The notes beneath the pieces were generated by a model, which was not told the origin of the DNA, searched no databases, and saw nothing but the letters and a program-made list of their open reading frames with translations. Shown here piece by piece: positions 22,886 through 30,977 of a stretch of 64,000 bases of DNA. Source of the DNA: Thermanaeromonas sp. C210 (GTDB lineage: Bacteria > Bacillota > DSM-521 > Neomoorellales > Neomoorellaceae); NCBI RefSeq assembly GCF_013167955.1, contig NZ_BLWF01000001.1, positions 786,083 to 850,082 on the forward strand. Direction: 5' to 3'. How positions within the stretch are numbered: the first letter of the stretch is position 1; every line of letters begins with the position of its first letter. Both the position numbers and the translations under genes were made by a program.

Positions 22886-23710
22886 ATGCCGGAATTGCCG
22901 GAAGTAGAAACTATTAAACGGACCCTAAAGCCGAAGGTCGAGGGCCGGGTGATAGAGGGGGTCGAGGTGCTAAACCCGGCGGTGGTGTGCTCCCCTTCCC
23001 CGGAGGAATTTTGTTCCCTTTTGCCGGAAAAAAGGATCTTGGATATCGGGCGCCGGGGAAAGTACCTCCTCTGGCAGGTGGACGGGGGTCATGCCCTGGT
23101 TTGGCACCTGGGTATGACCGGCCGCCTTACCGTGTCGTCCCCCGGGGTGCCCCTGGAGCCCCATACCCACGTGCTTTTGACCCTGGACGGCGGCCTGCAG
23201 GTGCGCTATGCGGACCCGCGGCGCTTCGGAAGGTGCTACCTGGGACCCGTACCAGGGGTTTTCACCCTGGCCGGGCTGGACCGCCTGGGCGTAGAACCTT
23301 TAAGCCCGGAGTTCACACCGGAAGGGCTTAAAGGGTTGCTGGCCGGCCGCCGGCGGTGTGTGAAGGAGGTCCTTCTGGACCAGCACTGCCTTGCCGGGCT
23401 GGGCAACATATATTGCGACGAGGCTCTGTTTGAAGCCGGGATTCACCCCTTAAGGCCTTCCTGCACCCTTACGGTTGGGGAGGTGGCCCGCTTGCACCGG
23501 GCCATCCGGAAGGTGCTGGAGGACGGGATCTGCCACGGCGGCACCAGCATACGCGACTACATTGACGGCGACGGGAAGCGGGGATGCCACCAGGAGTACC
23601 TGGCGGTTTACGGGAGGGCGGGCCAACCGTGCCCCCGCTGTGGCGGGCCTGTTGAGCGCCTGGTCGTCGGCGGCCGGGGTACCCATTTTTGCCGCCGGTG
23701 CCAGGGTTAG
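22886..23710 (+). CDS. mutM: formamidopyrimidine-DNA glycosylase
   Basis: Removes 8-oxoguanine and FaPy bases and nicks the abasic site. 274 residues. After Met removal the catalytic N-terminal PELPEVETIKR has Pro as nucleophile and Glu as acid. DNA-binding helix-two-turn-helix elements include LDQHCLAGLGNIYCDEALF. The C-terminal zinc finger is CPRCGG with HFCRRCQG. Its position directly after polA suggests a DNA-repair operon running through coaE. Confidence 0.96.
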   Translation: MPELPEVETIKRTLKPKVEGRVIEGVEVLNPAVVCSPSPEEFCSLLPEKRILDIGRRGKYLLWQVDGGHALVWHLGMTGRLTVSSPGVPLEPHTHVLLTLDGGLQVRYADPRRFGRCYLGPVPGVFTLAGLDRLGVEPLSPEFTPEGLKGLLAGRRRCVKEVLLDQHCLAGLGNIYCDEALFEAGIHPLRPSCTLTVGEVARLHRAIRKVLEDGICHGGTSIRDYIDGDGKRGCHQEYLAVYGRAGQPCPRCGGPVERLVVGGRGTHFCRRCQG

Positions 23711-23837
23711 GGCGATGCCCGGCGGCAGGGCCGGGGAGAAAGAGGGCCTTGGCGCCGGCCGGGATGCAAAGAGGGCCTGCCGGGTGCCGGGGGACGTTGT
23801 GTTAAGGGCGGCGTTATGAGGTGGAAGGTGCATCAGG

Positions 23838-24452
23838 GTGAAGGTCATAGGTTTAACCGGAGGCATTGCCTCGGGTAAGAGCACCGTGGCAGGCATCCTG
23901 GCCTCTCTGGGGGCCAGGGTGATAGATGCGGATAAGATAGCCCGGGAAGTAGTAGAACCCGGCAAGCCCGCCTGGGAAGAAATCAAGTCTGTCTTCGGGG
24001 AAGAATATTTGCGGCCCGACGGTACCGTTGACCGCCGGGCCCTAGGCAGTCTCGTTTTCCAGGACCCGGAGGCCCGGGAGAAACTCAACGCCATTACCCA
24101 CCCCCGTATTAAGGAGGAAATAGCCCGGCGGCTGGAGGCGTGCCGCCGGGAGGATCCGGCAGGAGTGGTAGTGGTAGAGGCGGCCCTTTTGCTGGAGGCG
24201 GGAATGGAGCGGACGGTGGATGAAGTCTGGGTGGTGACAGCACCGGAAGAGGTGCGGTTAAAAAGACTCATGGAGCGGGACAACCTTTCCCGGGAGGAGG
24301 CCCGGCGGCGCATAAAGGCCCAGTGGCCTGAGGAAGAGCGACTCAGGTTCGCGTCACGGGTCATAGATACGGGTAAGGATTTGGCTGCGACTGTGCAGGA
24401 GGTAAGGGCCCTCTGGCAGCAGCTGTGGGAGCGGAACAAGGGTGAGGGTTAA
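23838..24452 (+). CDS. coaE: dephospho-CoA kinase
   Basis: Last step of CoA synthesis: phosphorylates the ribose 3'-hydroxyl of dephospho-CoA. 204 residues with P-loop LTGGIASGKSTVAG, VIDADKIAREVVEPGKPAW, and lid segment RDNLSREEARRRI. The start is GTG 23838 after GCATCAGG. 127 bp of featureless DNA separate it from mutM; its end overlaps the next gene by 11 bp. The order polA-mutM-coaE-slt is common in Firmicutes. Confidence 0.95.
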   Translation: MKVIGLTGGIASGKSTVAGILASLGARVIDADKIAREVVEPGKPAWEEIKSVFGEEYLRPDGTVDRRALGSLVFQDPEAREKLNAITHPRIKEEIARRLEACRREDPAGVVVVEAALLLEAGMERTVDEVWVVTAPEEVRLKRLMERDNLSREEARRRIKAQWPEEERLRFASRVIDTGKDLAATVQEVRALWQQLWERNKGEG

Positions 24453-24999
24453 AGGGCGCGGTTGGATTTTCCTGCTGTTGCTGGCGGTGGTGGCCGCCCT
24501 GCTCGCCAAGCCGACGGCCCGGCTGGTGTATCCCTTCCCCTACCGCTCAAGTATACTGCATTACGCCGGGCAGAACGGCCTCGACCCGCTGCTCGTGCTG
24601 GCCGTCGTGCGGACGGAGAGTAAGTTTTATCCCCTGGCCGAATCCCTTACCGGAGCCCGGGGATTAATGCAGATCATGCCCGAGACGGCCCGCTGGGTGG
24701 CGGGACGCCTCCGGGAGGAATTCGATCCGGAGCGGCTGTTCGAGCCGGAGTATAATTTGCGGCTGGGGACGTGGTATCTGGCCTACCTTATAAGGGAATT
24801 CCGGGGCAGCCTGCCGGCGGCCCTGGCGGCTTACAACGGCGGCAGCCAGAACGTGGAGGACTGGCTCGGCCGGGGAGTGTGGGACGGCAGGAGCGCGTCC
24901 CTGGATAAAATCCCCTTCCCGGAGACGCGGGAGTTCGTCCGGCAGGTGCTGCGCGACTACCGGATTTATCGATTCCTTTATCCTGAGCCGGGCCGGTGA
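24442..24999 (+). CDS. membrane-anchored lytic transglycosylase (SLT domain)
   Basis: 185 residues. An N-terminal hydrophobic anchor (WIFLLLLAVVAALLA) places the enzyme outside the membrane. The Slt70-type catalytic domain has AVVRTESKFYPLAES with the catalytic Glu, GARGLMQIMPETARWVA, YNLRLGTWYLAYLI and ALAAYNGGSQNV. It cleaves peptidoglycan between MurNAc and GlcNAc with formation of anhydro-MurNAc. The start GTG 24442 lies inside coaE. Confidence 0.93.
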   Translation: MRVKGRGWIFLLLLAVVAALLAKPTARLVYPFPYRSSILHYAGQNGLDPLLVLAVVRTESKFYPLAESLTGARGLMQIMPETARWVAGRLREEFDPERLFEPEYNLRLGTWYLAYLIREFRGSLPAALAAYNGGSQNVEDWLGRGVWDGRSASLDKIPFPETREFVRQVLRDYRIYRFLYPEPGR

Positions 25000-25078
25000 A
25001 ATCTTTGGGCCCTGGGAAAGCCTTTGAAAGGTATTTGCCGCTGGAGGGAGAATAATAGAGAAGGGAGCGTGATTTACT

Positions 25079-26119
25079 TTGGCCCGGGACCTGACTTCCT
25101 TGGAACAGGTCCGCCAATTATCCGTGGAGGCGGACAGGACCTTTTTCTCGGCCCAACATGACGAGATCATCAGCGGGGCCACCACCGATATTTACTTTGT
25201 GCGCACTTATGAAATCCTTAAGGATTTGGGGCTTTTACATATCGAGGTGACGGCCGAGATTTTCCCCCGGCGGCCGGGCATTATGGCGGGCGTACCGGAA
25301 GTCCTCAATCTTTTGCGGGGGAAGAAGGTCGAAATATGGGGCCTGCCGGAGGGAACCCCTTTTGAGGCCAAAGAAGTGGTCATGCGCATCCACGGCCCTT
25401 ACGGCGAGTTCGGACTTTTTGAGACCACCATCCTGGGGTTTTTGGCCAGCTCCAGCGGCTGGGCCACGGCGGCCAGGGAGATTAAGGAAGCGGCGGGGGA
25501 TAAACCCTTCATCTGCTTTGGAGCGAGGCATGTTCACCCGGCGGTGGCGCCGGTTATGGAGAGGGCAGCCCTCATAGGCGGCGCCGCGGGGGCGAGCTGC
25601 ATCCTGGCGGCCAAGATAGCCGGCATTGAGCCTCAGGGGACGGTACCCCACGCTCTGTTCCTCATCATCGGGGATACGGTGGAGGGGGCCGCAGCCTACC
25701 ACCGGCTGATGCCTCCGGACGCCAAGAGGACCATCCTGGTGGATACTTTTAAAGACGAGGCGGAAGAGGCCCTGCGGGTGGCCGGGGCTTTGGGGGAGGC
25801 CCTGGACGGGGTACGGCTGGATACTCCCAGCGAGCGCGGGGGTGTAACCCCGGAGCTGGTGAGGGAAGTCCGGACGAGGCTGGACCAGGCCGGTTTCCAC
25901 CATGTGCGCATTTTAGTATCCGGGGGCCTGACCCCGGAAAAAGTCCGCCTCCTGGCCGAGGCCGGCGCCGATGCCTTCGGGGTGGGTAGCTATATCTCGG
26001 GCGCTCCGCCCATTGATATGACCATGGACCTGAAGGAAGTGGCCGGCCGCCCGGTGGCCAAGCGGGGCCGCCTTCCCGGCATTATTCCTAATCCCAAGCT
26101 ACAGCGTCTTTATCCTTGA
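25079..26119 (+). CDS. pncB: nicotinate phosphoribosyltransferase
   Basis: Makes nicotinate mononucleotide from nicotinate and PRPP for NAD salvage. 346 residues, the short clade. ISGATTDIYFVRTYEIL, FICFGARHVHPAVAPVMERA, and the phosphate-binding barrel end ILVSGGLTPEKVRLLAEAGA with DAFGVGSYIS are seen. The start is TTG 25079 with GGGAG 16 bp upstream. The stop lies in a tandem 15-bp duplication that also supplies the -35 box of the following tRNA promoter. Confidence 0.92.
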   Translation: MARDLTSLEQVRQLSVEADRTFFSAQHDEIISGATTDIYFVRTYEILKDLGLLHIEVTAEIFPRRPGIMAGVPEVLNLLRGKKVEIWGLPEGTPFEAKEVVMRIHGPYGEFGLFETTILGFLASSSGWATAAREIKEAAGDKPFICFGARHVHPAVAPVMERAALIGGAAGASCILAAKIAGIEPQGTVPHALFLIIGDTVEGAAAYHRLMPPDAKRTILVDTFKDEAEEALRVAGALGEALDGVRLDTPSERGGVTPELVREVRTRLDQAGFHHVRILVSGGLTPEKVRLLAEAGADAFGVGSYISGAPPIDMTMDLKEVAGRPVAKRGRLPGIIPNPKLQRLYP

Positions 26120-26136
26120 CGTCTTTATCCTTGACA
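26107..26136 (+). repeat. tandem 15-bp duplication spanning pncB stop and tRNA promoter
   Basis: GTCTTTATCCTTGAC occurs twice in direct succession starting at about 26107. The first copy holds the pncB stop TGA, and the second provides TTGACA at 26131-26136 for the tRNA-Leu promoter. Confidence 0.8.
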
Positions 26137-26159
26137 CGGCCGGCGCCTTTGCATATAAT
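26131..26159 (+). promoter_or_regulatory. sigma-A promoter of tRNA-Leu(GAG)
   Basis: Perfect boxes TTGACA (26131-26136) and TATAAT (26154-26159) with 17-bp spacing, ending 21 bp before the tRNA. Confidence 0.88.
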
Positions 26160-26180
26160 GTAACCAGAAGTAGAAAACGG

Positions 26181-26265
26181 GTCGGAGTGGCGGAACTGGC
26201 AGACGCGTACGTTTGAGGGGCGTATGGGTAATCCCGTGCGGGTTCAAGTCCCGCCTCCGACACCA
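26181..26265 (+). tRNA. tRNA-Leu (anticodon GAG)
   Basis: Acceptor GTCGGAG/CTCCGAC with encoded CCA. The anticodon stem TACGT/GCGTA encloses loop TTGAGGG, anticodon GAG. A long variable arm and the T-arm GCGGGTTCAAGTCCCGC support class II leucine tRNA. No integrase gene follows this one. Confidence 0.94.
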
Positions 26266-26299
26266 ACGTTATGCTTATCCAGCGAAAGCTGGAATTCTG

Positions 26300-26334
26300 C
26301 CTCTACCCTATCCGGGTAGAGGGTTATTTTTTTA
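26300..26334 (+). terminator. Rho-independent terminator after tRNA-Leu(GAG)
   Basis: CCTCTACCC/GGGTAGAGG 9-bp stem with loop TATCC, followed by a run of seven T within GTTATTTTTTTAC. Confidence 0.9.
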
Positions 26335-26445
26335 CATATGTCTCGACGAATCTTCTAGCTTCGTGAGGTTCCAGATTGGAGGTCGCCGGGTGGAGGGTGT
26401 ATTGACCGGATTGCGGGTACAAACATAATAAGGAGTGATAAGAGA

Positions 26446-26481
26446 AGCCCCCGAATCTAACCGGCTCCGGGGGCTTTTTTT
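26446..26481 (+). terminator. Rho-independent terminator
   Basis: AGCCCCCG and CCGGGGGCT pair around a ~13-nt loop, followed by seven T. A second GC-rich hairpin (AGCCCCC/GGGGGCT) lies just downstream at 26501-26522, where it would be at the 3' end of the minus-strand small gene. Confidence 0.8.
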
Positions 26482-26543
26482 GCTTATCACACACAAGAAC
26501 AGCCCCCTCGAAACGGGGGGCTAAAGGAAGTTTTGAACAGATT

Positions 26544-26627
26544 TTAGTGATCCCCAAAGAACAGCAGGATGAGGATTAGGAACAGTATAAAAGCAAATTT
26601 GCCGTCAAAGAATTTTCCACCAAACAT
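26544..26627 (-). CDS. 27-residue hydrophobic YjcZ-like small protein
   Basis: ATG 26627 begins MFGGKFFDGKFAFILFLILI and ends LLFFGDH at TAA, after a good GGAGGG ribosome site 8 bp upstream. A glycine/phenylalanine-rich start followed by one short membrane helix is the pattern of YjcZ/sporulation-associated small proteins of Bacilli and Clostridia. It stands alone between tRNA-Leu(GAG) terminators and the YmaF-like gene. Confidence 0.7.
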   Translation of the reverse strand: MFGGKFFDGKFAFILFLILILLFFGDH

Positions 26628-26814
26628 AAAGACCCTCCTATCCCATTTCTTACTGTATTGTATGAAGCAGGCGGAGAAGTGTGAGTGTTATCGCCTAAAA
26701 TTATGTGGTAAAGCCCGAGATGATTGAGCCGGTGCAATAGGGCGGTACCTGCTAACAAATACTATCGTCTTTCCATACTTTATATTGTAAGAAAAATAAA
26801 AGGAGGAAGAGACG

Positions 26815-27150
26815 ATGCGGAGTAATACTGAGATTGTAACTTTTCTTGGCCAATTCGATTATCATAAGCACGTTCACGACCACAGTGGCAAGACCAGCTG
26901 CGCTCTCGGCCATGCCCACTTGCACCCCGGAGTGACTGGTTTACCCCTGCCGAAGGATGGCAGCCATATCCACACTTTATGGGGTATTACAACTTTTGAC
27001 CGCGAGCACACGCATTCTTACTGCGCTACTACCGGTCCGGCCATTAATTTACCTGGGAACCCGCATACCCATTATGTGGACTTTGAAACAAACGAAGTCA
27101 ATGGACATCGCCATAGAGTTATGGGCTATGTGGTACCATCGAAGGAATAG
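26815..27150 (+). CDS. YmaF-family histidine-rich protein
   Basis: 111 residues with many His-X-His pairs: YHKHVHDHSGKT, LGHAHLHPG, GSHIHTLWGITTFDREHTHS, NPHTHYVDF and NGHRHRVMG. This spacing is the mark of the YmaF family, found in spore-forming Firmicutes with no fixed function. The His clusters suggest metal binding. ATG follows AGGAGGAAGAG. It is monocistronic, ending before a terminator-rich region. Confidence 0.85.
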   Translation: MRSNTEIVTFLGQFDYHKHVHDHSGKTSCALGHAHLHPGVTGLPLPKDGSHIHTLWGITTFDREHTHSYCATTGPAINLPGNPHTHYVDFETNEVNGHRHRVMGYVVPSKE

Positions 27151-27314
27151 CTAATCTTTAGAACCTACGCCCCCGGGCTTGCGGGGGACCGCAGGATTGA
27201 AGTGAACCCCGTGCAACAGACAGGGGGGAAAAGCCCTGGCGCAGGGTAGCTTAAACTTACGCGAACTGGCACCGTTTTTCATTATATGGGTTAGTACGTT
27301 TTGGCAAGTTAAAA

Positions 27315-27356
27315 CCCCCTGGTGTAGTTCTTATCCTACCACAGGGGGCTTTTTTG
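27315..27356 (+). terminator. Rho-independent terminator
   Basis: CCCCCTG (27315-) pairs with CAGGGGG, an inner GTAG/CTAC extends the stem after a small internal loop, then six T follow. It probably ends ymaF-region transcription. Confidence 0.8.
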
Positions 27357-27622
27357 TCACTGTACGTTTTCACGGGTTGAGTACACTGTCTTGGGCCTTA
27401 TATTGAAGTCATGCTTCAAGGTTAAGTACCCATCTCGATTGTTTAAAAGCCTGGGATACTTGTTCGTCCGTGTTAGATAGGGGTGGTACCATCCCCTTTT
27501 AACCGCAAGGTTGGTTAATGCCTCGTGGGCTAGAGCACACTGGACCGAGTACTCGCGGAGAACTACGCCTCACCTCCGGCGTCGCGGAGAGCAGGTTTGG
27601 CCCCTGGTGGCGCCGGTAGAGG
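27357..27622. other. intergenic stretch downstream of moaD and ymaF
   Basis: No coding frame is supported. It holds a short hairpin (GGGGTGG/CCATCCCC, about 27480-27496) followed by TTTT. Its core GGTGGTACC recalls a T-box antiterminator, but the rest of a T-box is absent. Confidence 0.4.
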
Positions 27623-27624
27623 GC

Positions 27625-27825
27625 TCATCCTCCGGAAAGGAGTGGCAGCAGTCTGATCTCGGCCCCGTCGGCTACCGGTGTCTGCGAAAGGAGGTCCGGA
27701 GAAATCACTTTCCCGTCTACTACCACCAGGGTCCAGGCATTGGGGGTTTCGCCGGCGGCACGCAGGACGTCGGCTACGGTCATACCGCCTTTGAAATCTA
27801 TCTCCTTGCCGTTGACGGTGACCAT
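27625..27825 (-). CDS. moaD: MoaD/ThiS-family sulfur carrier protein
   Basis: 66 residues, MVTVNGKEIDFKGGMTVADV, then LVVVDGKVISPDLL, ending IRLLPLLSGG. The ubiquitin-like fold and C-terminal Gly-Gly are those of MoaD/ThiS, which carry sulfur as a thiocarboxylate for the dithiolene of molybdopterin or for thiazole. The start ATG overlaps the TAA of the aldehyde oxidoreductase by one base (TAATG), so the two are coupled. This favours a role in supplying the tungsten-pterin cofactor. Confidence 0.88.
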   Translation of the reverse strand: MVTVNGKEIDFKGGMTVADVLRAAGETPNAWTLVVVDGKVISPDLLSQTPVADGAEIRLLPLLSGG

Positions 27826-29528
27826 TAGAAGTCGAAGAGCACCTCCAGTTCGTAGTCGTTGATGTCGAACTGGGAACCGGTGGCCACGGAGCGCTCGTGG
27901 TAGAAGAAGTCGGGAAGCCGGTCGTCCTCCCTGGTCATCCCGGCCATCTTGTTGAAGGCCCTTTCGGTCAGCAGGGTTTTTACCCCGAGGGTCGTTACCC
28001 GGGAGATATCGGCCTCGCCGCCGTACAGGGCGGCCATGAGCTCGGCCAGGAGGGGCAACCCGGCAACGGCATGGGCGAAGGCAAAAATACACATCATGCT
28101 GTCGGCAAAGGCTATGGCCACCTGCAGCTTGTTGGAGGCATGGGCCTGGGCGGCCCGGCCGCAGTCGTCGAAGGCACGGCCCATGGTCAGCCCGGCGGTG
28201 TGGTCCGCTCCCATGGGGCTCGTAGCATAGGTGATGCCTGTACCCTTGGTATTGCGCGGATCATACGCCGCCATGGCTTGGTGCTTGACTACGGGGATGC
28301 GCTTGACACCCAGGTTCTTGCCCACCGCCTCGCAGCCGTCGCCCAGGAGCCGGCCGAAGTCCGTCCCGTCTACCATTTCCTGCAGCAGGGCGAGGACGGC
28401 CTCCGCATCCCCCCATTTTATTTTGCCGGCCTCCATGCACATGGCCACGGCATTGGCGGTTTCGATGGTGTCCACTCCCATGTCGTCGCAGATCCGGTCC
28501 ATACGTGCAATGGCGTCCAGATCGGCAATGTGGAGGTTCGGGCCGAAGAGGGCTATGGTCTCGTATTCGAAGGCGGAAGTGAGATAACTGCCGTCCTTGT
28601 CGTTGTATATGTTGGAGCACTGGACCACGCAACCGGGCTGGCAGGGACGCTTGTTCCGGCCGCCGCGAGAAGCCAGGTTGGTCATGAAGGCGTTGGCCCC
28701 GACCTTTTGATAATCCCGGAAGAGCCGGCCTGAGAAGTTGTCGACGGGCAGTATGCCGTTGGCTCCGGTTACTTCAATAGTAGCAATGGTGCCGATGTCG
28801 TGGAAGGGGTCGTTTTTGGCGCCCTCGGCAATCATGCGGTTCAATTTCCGGCAGGCCTCGTGGAACCTGGCCTCGTCGGCATAGGCAACCTTGTACTTTT
28901 CCCGGGGCTTCTCGATAACGATGGCCTTGAGGCCCTTGCTGCCCATCAGCGCCCCCAGGCCCCCGCGGGCCGCCGCCCGGCTGGGATGCCCCGTCTGGAA
29001 TTCGGAAACCTGGATGGAGGCGGATCGGTAGAGGCGCTCTCCGGCACTGCCTATGGATATGGTAGCGATGTCGCTGCCGAATCTTTCTCGCATTTTTCCG
29101 ATAAACTCGTAATTGTTGAGGCCCCTGTAGCTCCCGGCGTCCAGGAGCTCACTTTCCCCCTGGTCGTTGATGTGCAAGATCCACAGGCCGTCCCGGGCGG
29201 GGATGTCTTTCACCACGATCATTTTCAGGCCATGATCCGCCAGGAGACTCGCAGCATAGCCGCCCACGTTGCTCTCTTTAATGCCCCCGGTTAGAGGGCT
29301 TTTTCCCCCTACGGACATCCGGTGGGCGGTAGTTAAGGGCGTTCCGGCAAATAGGGTGGTGCAGAAAATAAGCTGGTTTTCGCTACCCAATGGATCGCAC
29401 TGGGGAGGTACGTTTTTCATCAAGTACTGGGCAATTAGGGCCCTTCCTCCCAGCTCCCGGTACTGTTCCTCCAGGGGCTCTTTTTCTACAGTAAGGTTTT
29501 TCATGTTTACAACGAGTTTAGACCACAT
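27825..29528 (-). CDS. aor: tungsten-type aldehyde:ferredoxin oxidoreductase family enzyme
   Basis: 567 residues. AOR-family enzymes oxidise aldehydes to acids, or reduce acids, using ferredoxin and a tungsto-bispterin. The N-terminal domain has LGGRALIAQYLM, MSVGGKSPLTGGIKESNVGG and SIGSAGERLYRSASI. The 4Fe-4S ligands are C296, C300 and C304 (CQPGCVVQC) plus probably C480 (SMMCIF). The CX3CX3C spacing differs from CX2CX3C of Pyrococcus AOR. DDMGVDTIETAN is the pterin-binding C-terminal part. It is followed by moaD, and an alcohol dehydrogenase gene lies 46 bp upstream on the same strand. Confidence 0.92.
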   Translation of the reverse strand: MWSKLVVNMKNLTVEKEPLEEQYRELGGRALIAQYLMKNVPPQCDPLGSENQLIFCTTLFAGTPLTTAHRMSVGGKSPLTGGIKESNVGGYAASLLADHGLKMIVVKDIPARDGLWILHINDQGESELLDAGSYRGLNNYEFIGKMRERFGSDIATISIGSAGERLYRSASIQVSEFQTGHPSRAAARGGLGALMGSKGLKAIVIEKPREKYKVAYADEARFHEACRKLNRMIAEGAKNDPFHDIGTIATIEVTGANGILPVDNFSGRLFRDYQKVGANAFMTNLASRGGRNKRPCQPGCVVQCSNIYNDKDGSYLTSAFEYETIALFGPNLHIADLDAIARMDRICDDMGVDTIETANAVAMCMEAGKIKWGDAEAVLALLQEMVDGTDFGRLLGDGCEAVGKNLGVKRIPVVKHQAMAAYDPRNTKGTGITYATSPMGADHTAGLTMGRAFDDCGRAAQAHASNKLQVAIAFADSMMCIFAFAHAVAGLPLLAELMAALYGGEADISRVTTLGVKTLLTERAFNKMAGMTREDDRLPDFFYHERSVATGSQFDINDYELEVLFDF

Positions 29529-29573
29529 GGCCTTGACCTCCTCTGTTCTTGGTTGGAGATAACTGGGGGTTCT

Positions 29574-30728
29574 TTAGGCGCTGTATGCTGACCGCAGCAT
29601 CTCGGCCACCTTGGCCGCGGTGATGCGGTAGGGCACCAGGGCAAAGCCGGTGTCGGCCACTACCATGGGCGCCACCCCCAACACATCCTCCAGGGGAATG
29701 CCGAGCTGCTGCAGATTGGGGATGTCTACCGATTTAATGAGGGCCCGCAGGGCATCGCGGGCAACGGCTCCGATTTCCTCCGGGGAGGCATTTTCTTCGA
29801 CCTCTGCTCCCAGGCACTCGCAGATCATCCGCACCTTCTTGTATTCCGTCTTGGCGGCATATTCTATTACCTCGGGCAGGGCTACCCCGCAGGCAACGCC
29901 GTGGGGAAGGTGAAAGCTGGCGCCCAGGGTGTGGGCTATAGAATGACCGAGGTGGACCAGGGCGTTGGTGAAGGCCATGCCCGCGAACATGGAGGCCAGC
30001 AGCATATTCTCCCTGGCCTCGAGGTTGGAACCGTCACGGTAGGCTATAGGGAGCCATTTGGCGATCAACCTTATGGCTTCCCGTGCCAGGGCGTCGGAAA
30101 GGGGATTGGCCTGGCCGCCGGTCATGGATTCCACGGCATGGGCCAGGGCGTCTACGCCGGTTGCCGCGGTCATCTTCGGGGGCAGGCCCAGGGTGAGGTC
30201 CGGGTCTAGGATGGCCAGCGAACCCAGACAGACCGGGCTGACTACACTGTCCTTTTTCCCCAGGGAGGTGCAGGAGATGACACACATGTGGGTAACCTCG
30301 CTACCCGTGCCGGCGGTAGTGGGAATGAAAACCATGGGTACGCCTGGCTTCAAGTTCTTTTGAACGCCGAAATACCTCATGATGGGAGGCTCGTTGTTCA
30401 TCAGCACGTTAATGGCCTTGGCCGTGTCCATAGAACTTCCACCCCCCACGGCCACGATGCCGTCTATCTGTTCGCGCCGCGCCATTTCGGCGGCCTGCTC
30501 CACCATGGTATCGGGGGGATCGGGAAGTACGCCGTCAAAGCAGACGGTTTCCAGGCCGGCATTTTGAATATTCTCTACAATAGTGCCCGCGATGCCGGCG
30601 GCCTCAATACCCTTGTCGTACACTACGAGGACTTTCCGGCATCCCAATTCGCGGACCTTCAGGCCGGTACGCAGGGATGCGCCGCTGCCCATGAGGACGG
30701 GAACAAAGATGTTAAATGAGGTGATCAT
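29574..30728 (-). CDS. iron-containing alcohol dehydrogenase
   Basis: 384 residues from ATG 30728, which follows GGGGAGG; the longer frame upstream is not needed. NAD(P)-dependent group III dehydrogenase: VAVGGGSSMDTAKAINVLM binds the nucleotide, FIPTTAGTGSEVTHM and ATGVDALAHAVESMTGG follow, and iron ligands lie in LVHLGHSIAHTLGASFHLPHG. It interconverts an alcohol with an aldehyde. With the AOR gene 46 bp downstream, the pair could link acid, aldehyde and alcohol in either direction. Confidence 0.93.
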   Translation of the reverse strand: MITSFNIFVPVLMGSGASLRTGLKVRELGCRKVLVVYDKGIEAAGIAGTIVENIQNAGLETVCFDGVLPDPPDTMVEQAAEMARREQIDGIVAVGGGSSMDTAKAINVLMNNEPPIMRYFGVQKNLKPGVPMVFIPTTAGTGSEVTHMCVISCTSLGKKDSVVSPVCLGSLAILDPDLTLGLPPKMTAATGVDALAHAVESMTGGQANPLSDALAREAIRLIAKWLPIAYRDGSNLEARENMLLASMFAGMAFTNALVHLGHSIAHTLGASFHLPHGVACGVALPEVIEYAAKTEYKKVRMICECLGAEVEENASPEEIGAVARDALRALIKSVDIPNLQQLGIPLEDVLGVAPMVVADTGFALVPYRITAAKVAEMLRSAYSA

Positions 30729-30786
30729 TATTATGCAGCCTCCCCTTTGTAGAATTCGGAAATCACAGGCAGTAATATATATTTGT

Positions 30787-30810
30787 CCGTTATGTAGGAT
30801 ATCATAACGG
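30787..30810. promoter_or_regulatory. inverted repeat, candidate operator between adh-aor and pucR-like gene
   Basis: CCGTTATG (30787-30794) and CATAACGG (30803-30810) are perfect 8-bp inverted arms with an 8-bp centre, 59 bp upstream of the dehydrogenase ATG. A good candidate for binding by the divergent PucR-type regulator. Confidence 0.6.
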
Positions 30811-30880
30811 TTGCCTGTCGGAATATATTCACCCTTGACAAAAAAGGGCGGGCATATTTGTGCAAGTTGTGCTAATCGCA

Positions 30881-30910
30881 TTGCACGTACCACGTGGCAG
30901 ATAGTATACT
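30881..30910 (+). promoter_or_regulatory. candidate promoter of the PucR-type regulator gene
   Basis: TTGCAC at 30881-30886 and TATACT at 30905-30910 with 18-bp spacing; GTGCAA about 25 bp upstream forms an inverted repeat with the -35 TTGCAC. Confidence 0.5.
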
Positions 30911-30977
30911 TATTTCAGTAACCGCGTCGTGGCGACAGGGCGGATAAGAAGGGGAAAAACCGGGGGAAGGGGTAGAG

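Noticed and set aside
23711..23837. Small gene between mutM and coaE
   Set aside because: The frames there are short, without ribosome sites, and look like GC-rich spacer.
27460..27510. Possible T-box antiterminator (GGTGGTACC)
   Set aside because: No specifier loop, AGTA box or downstream tRNA-related gene; the motif is part of a small palindrome only.
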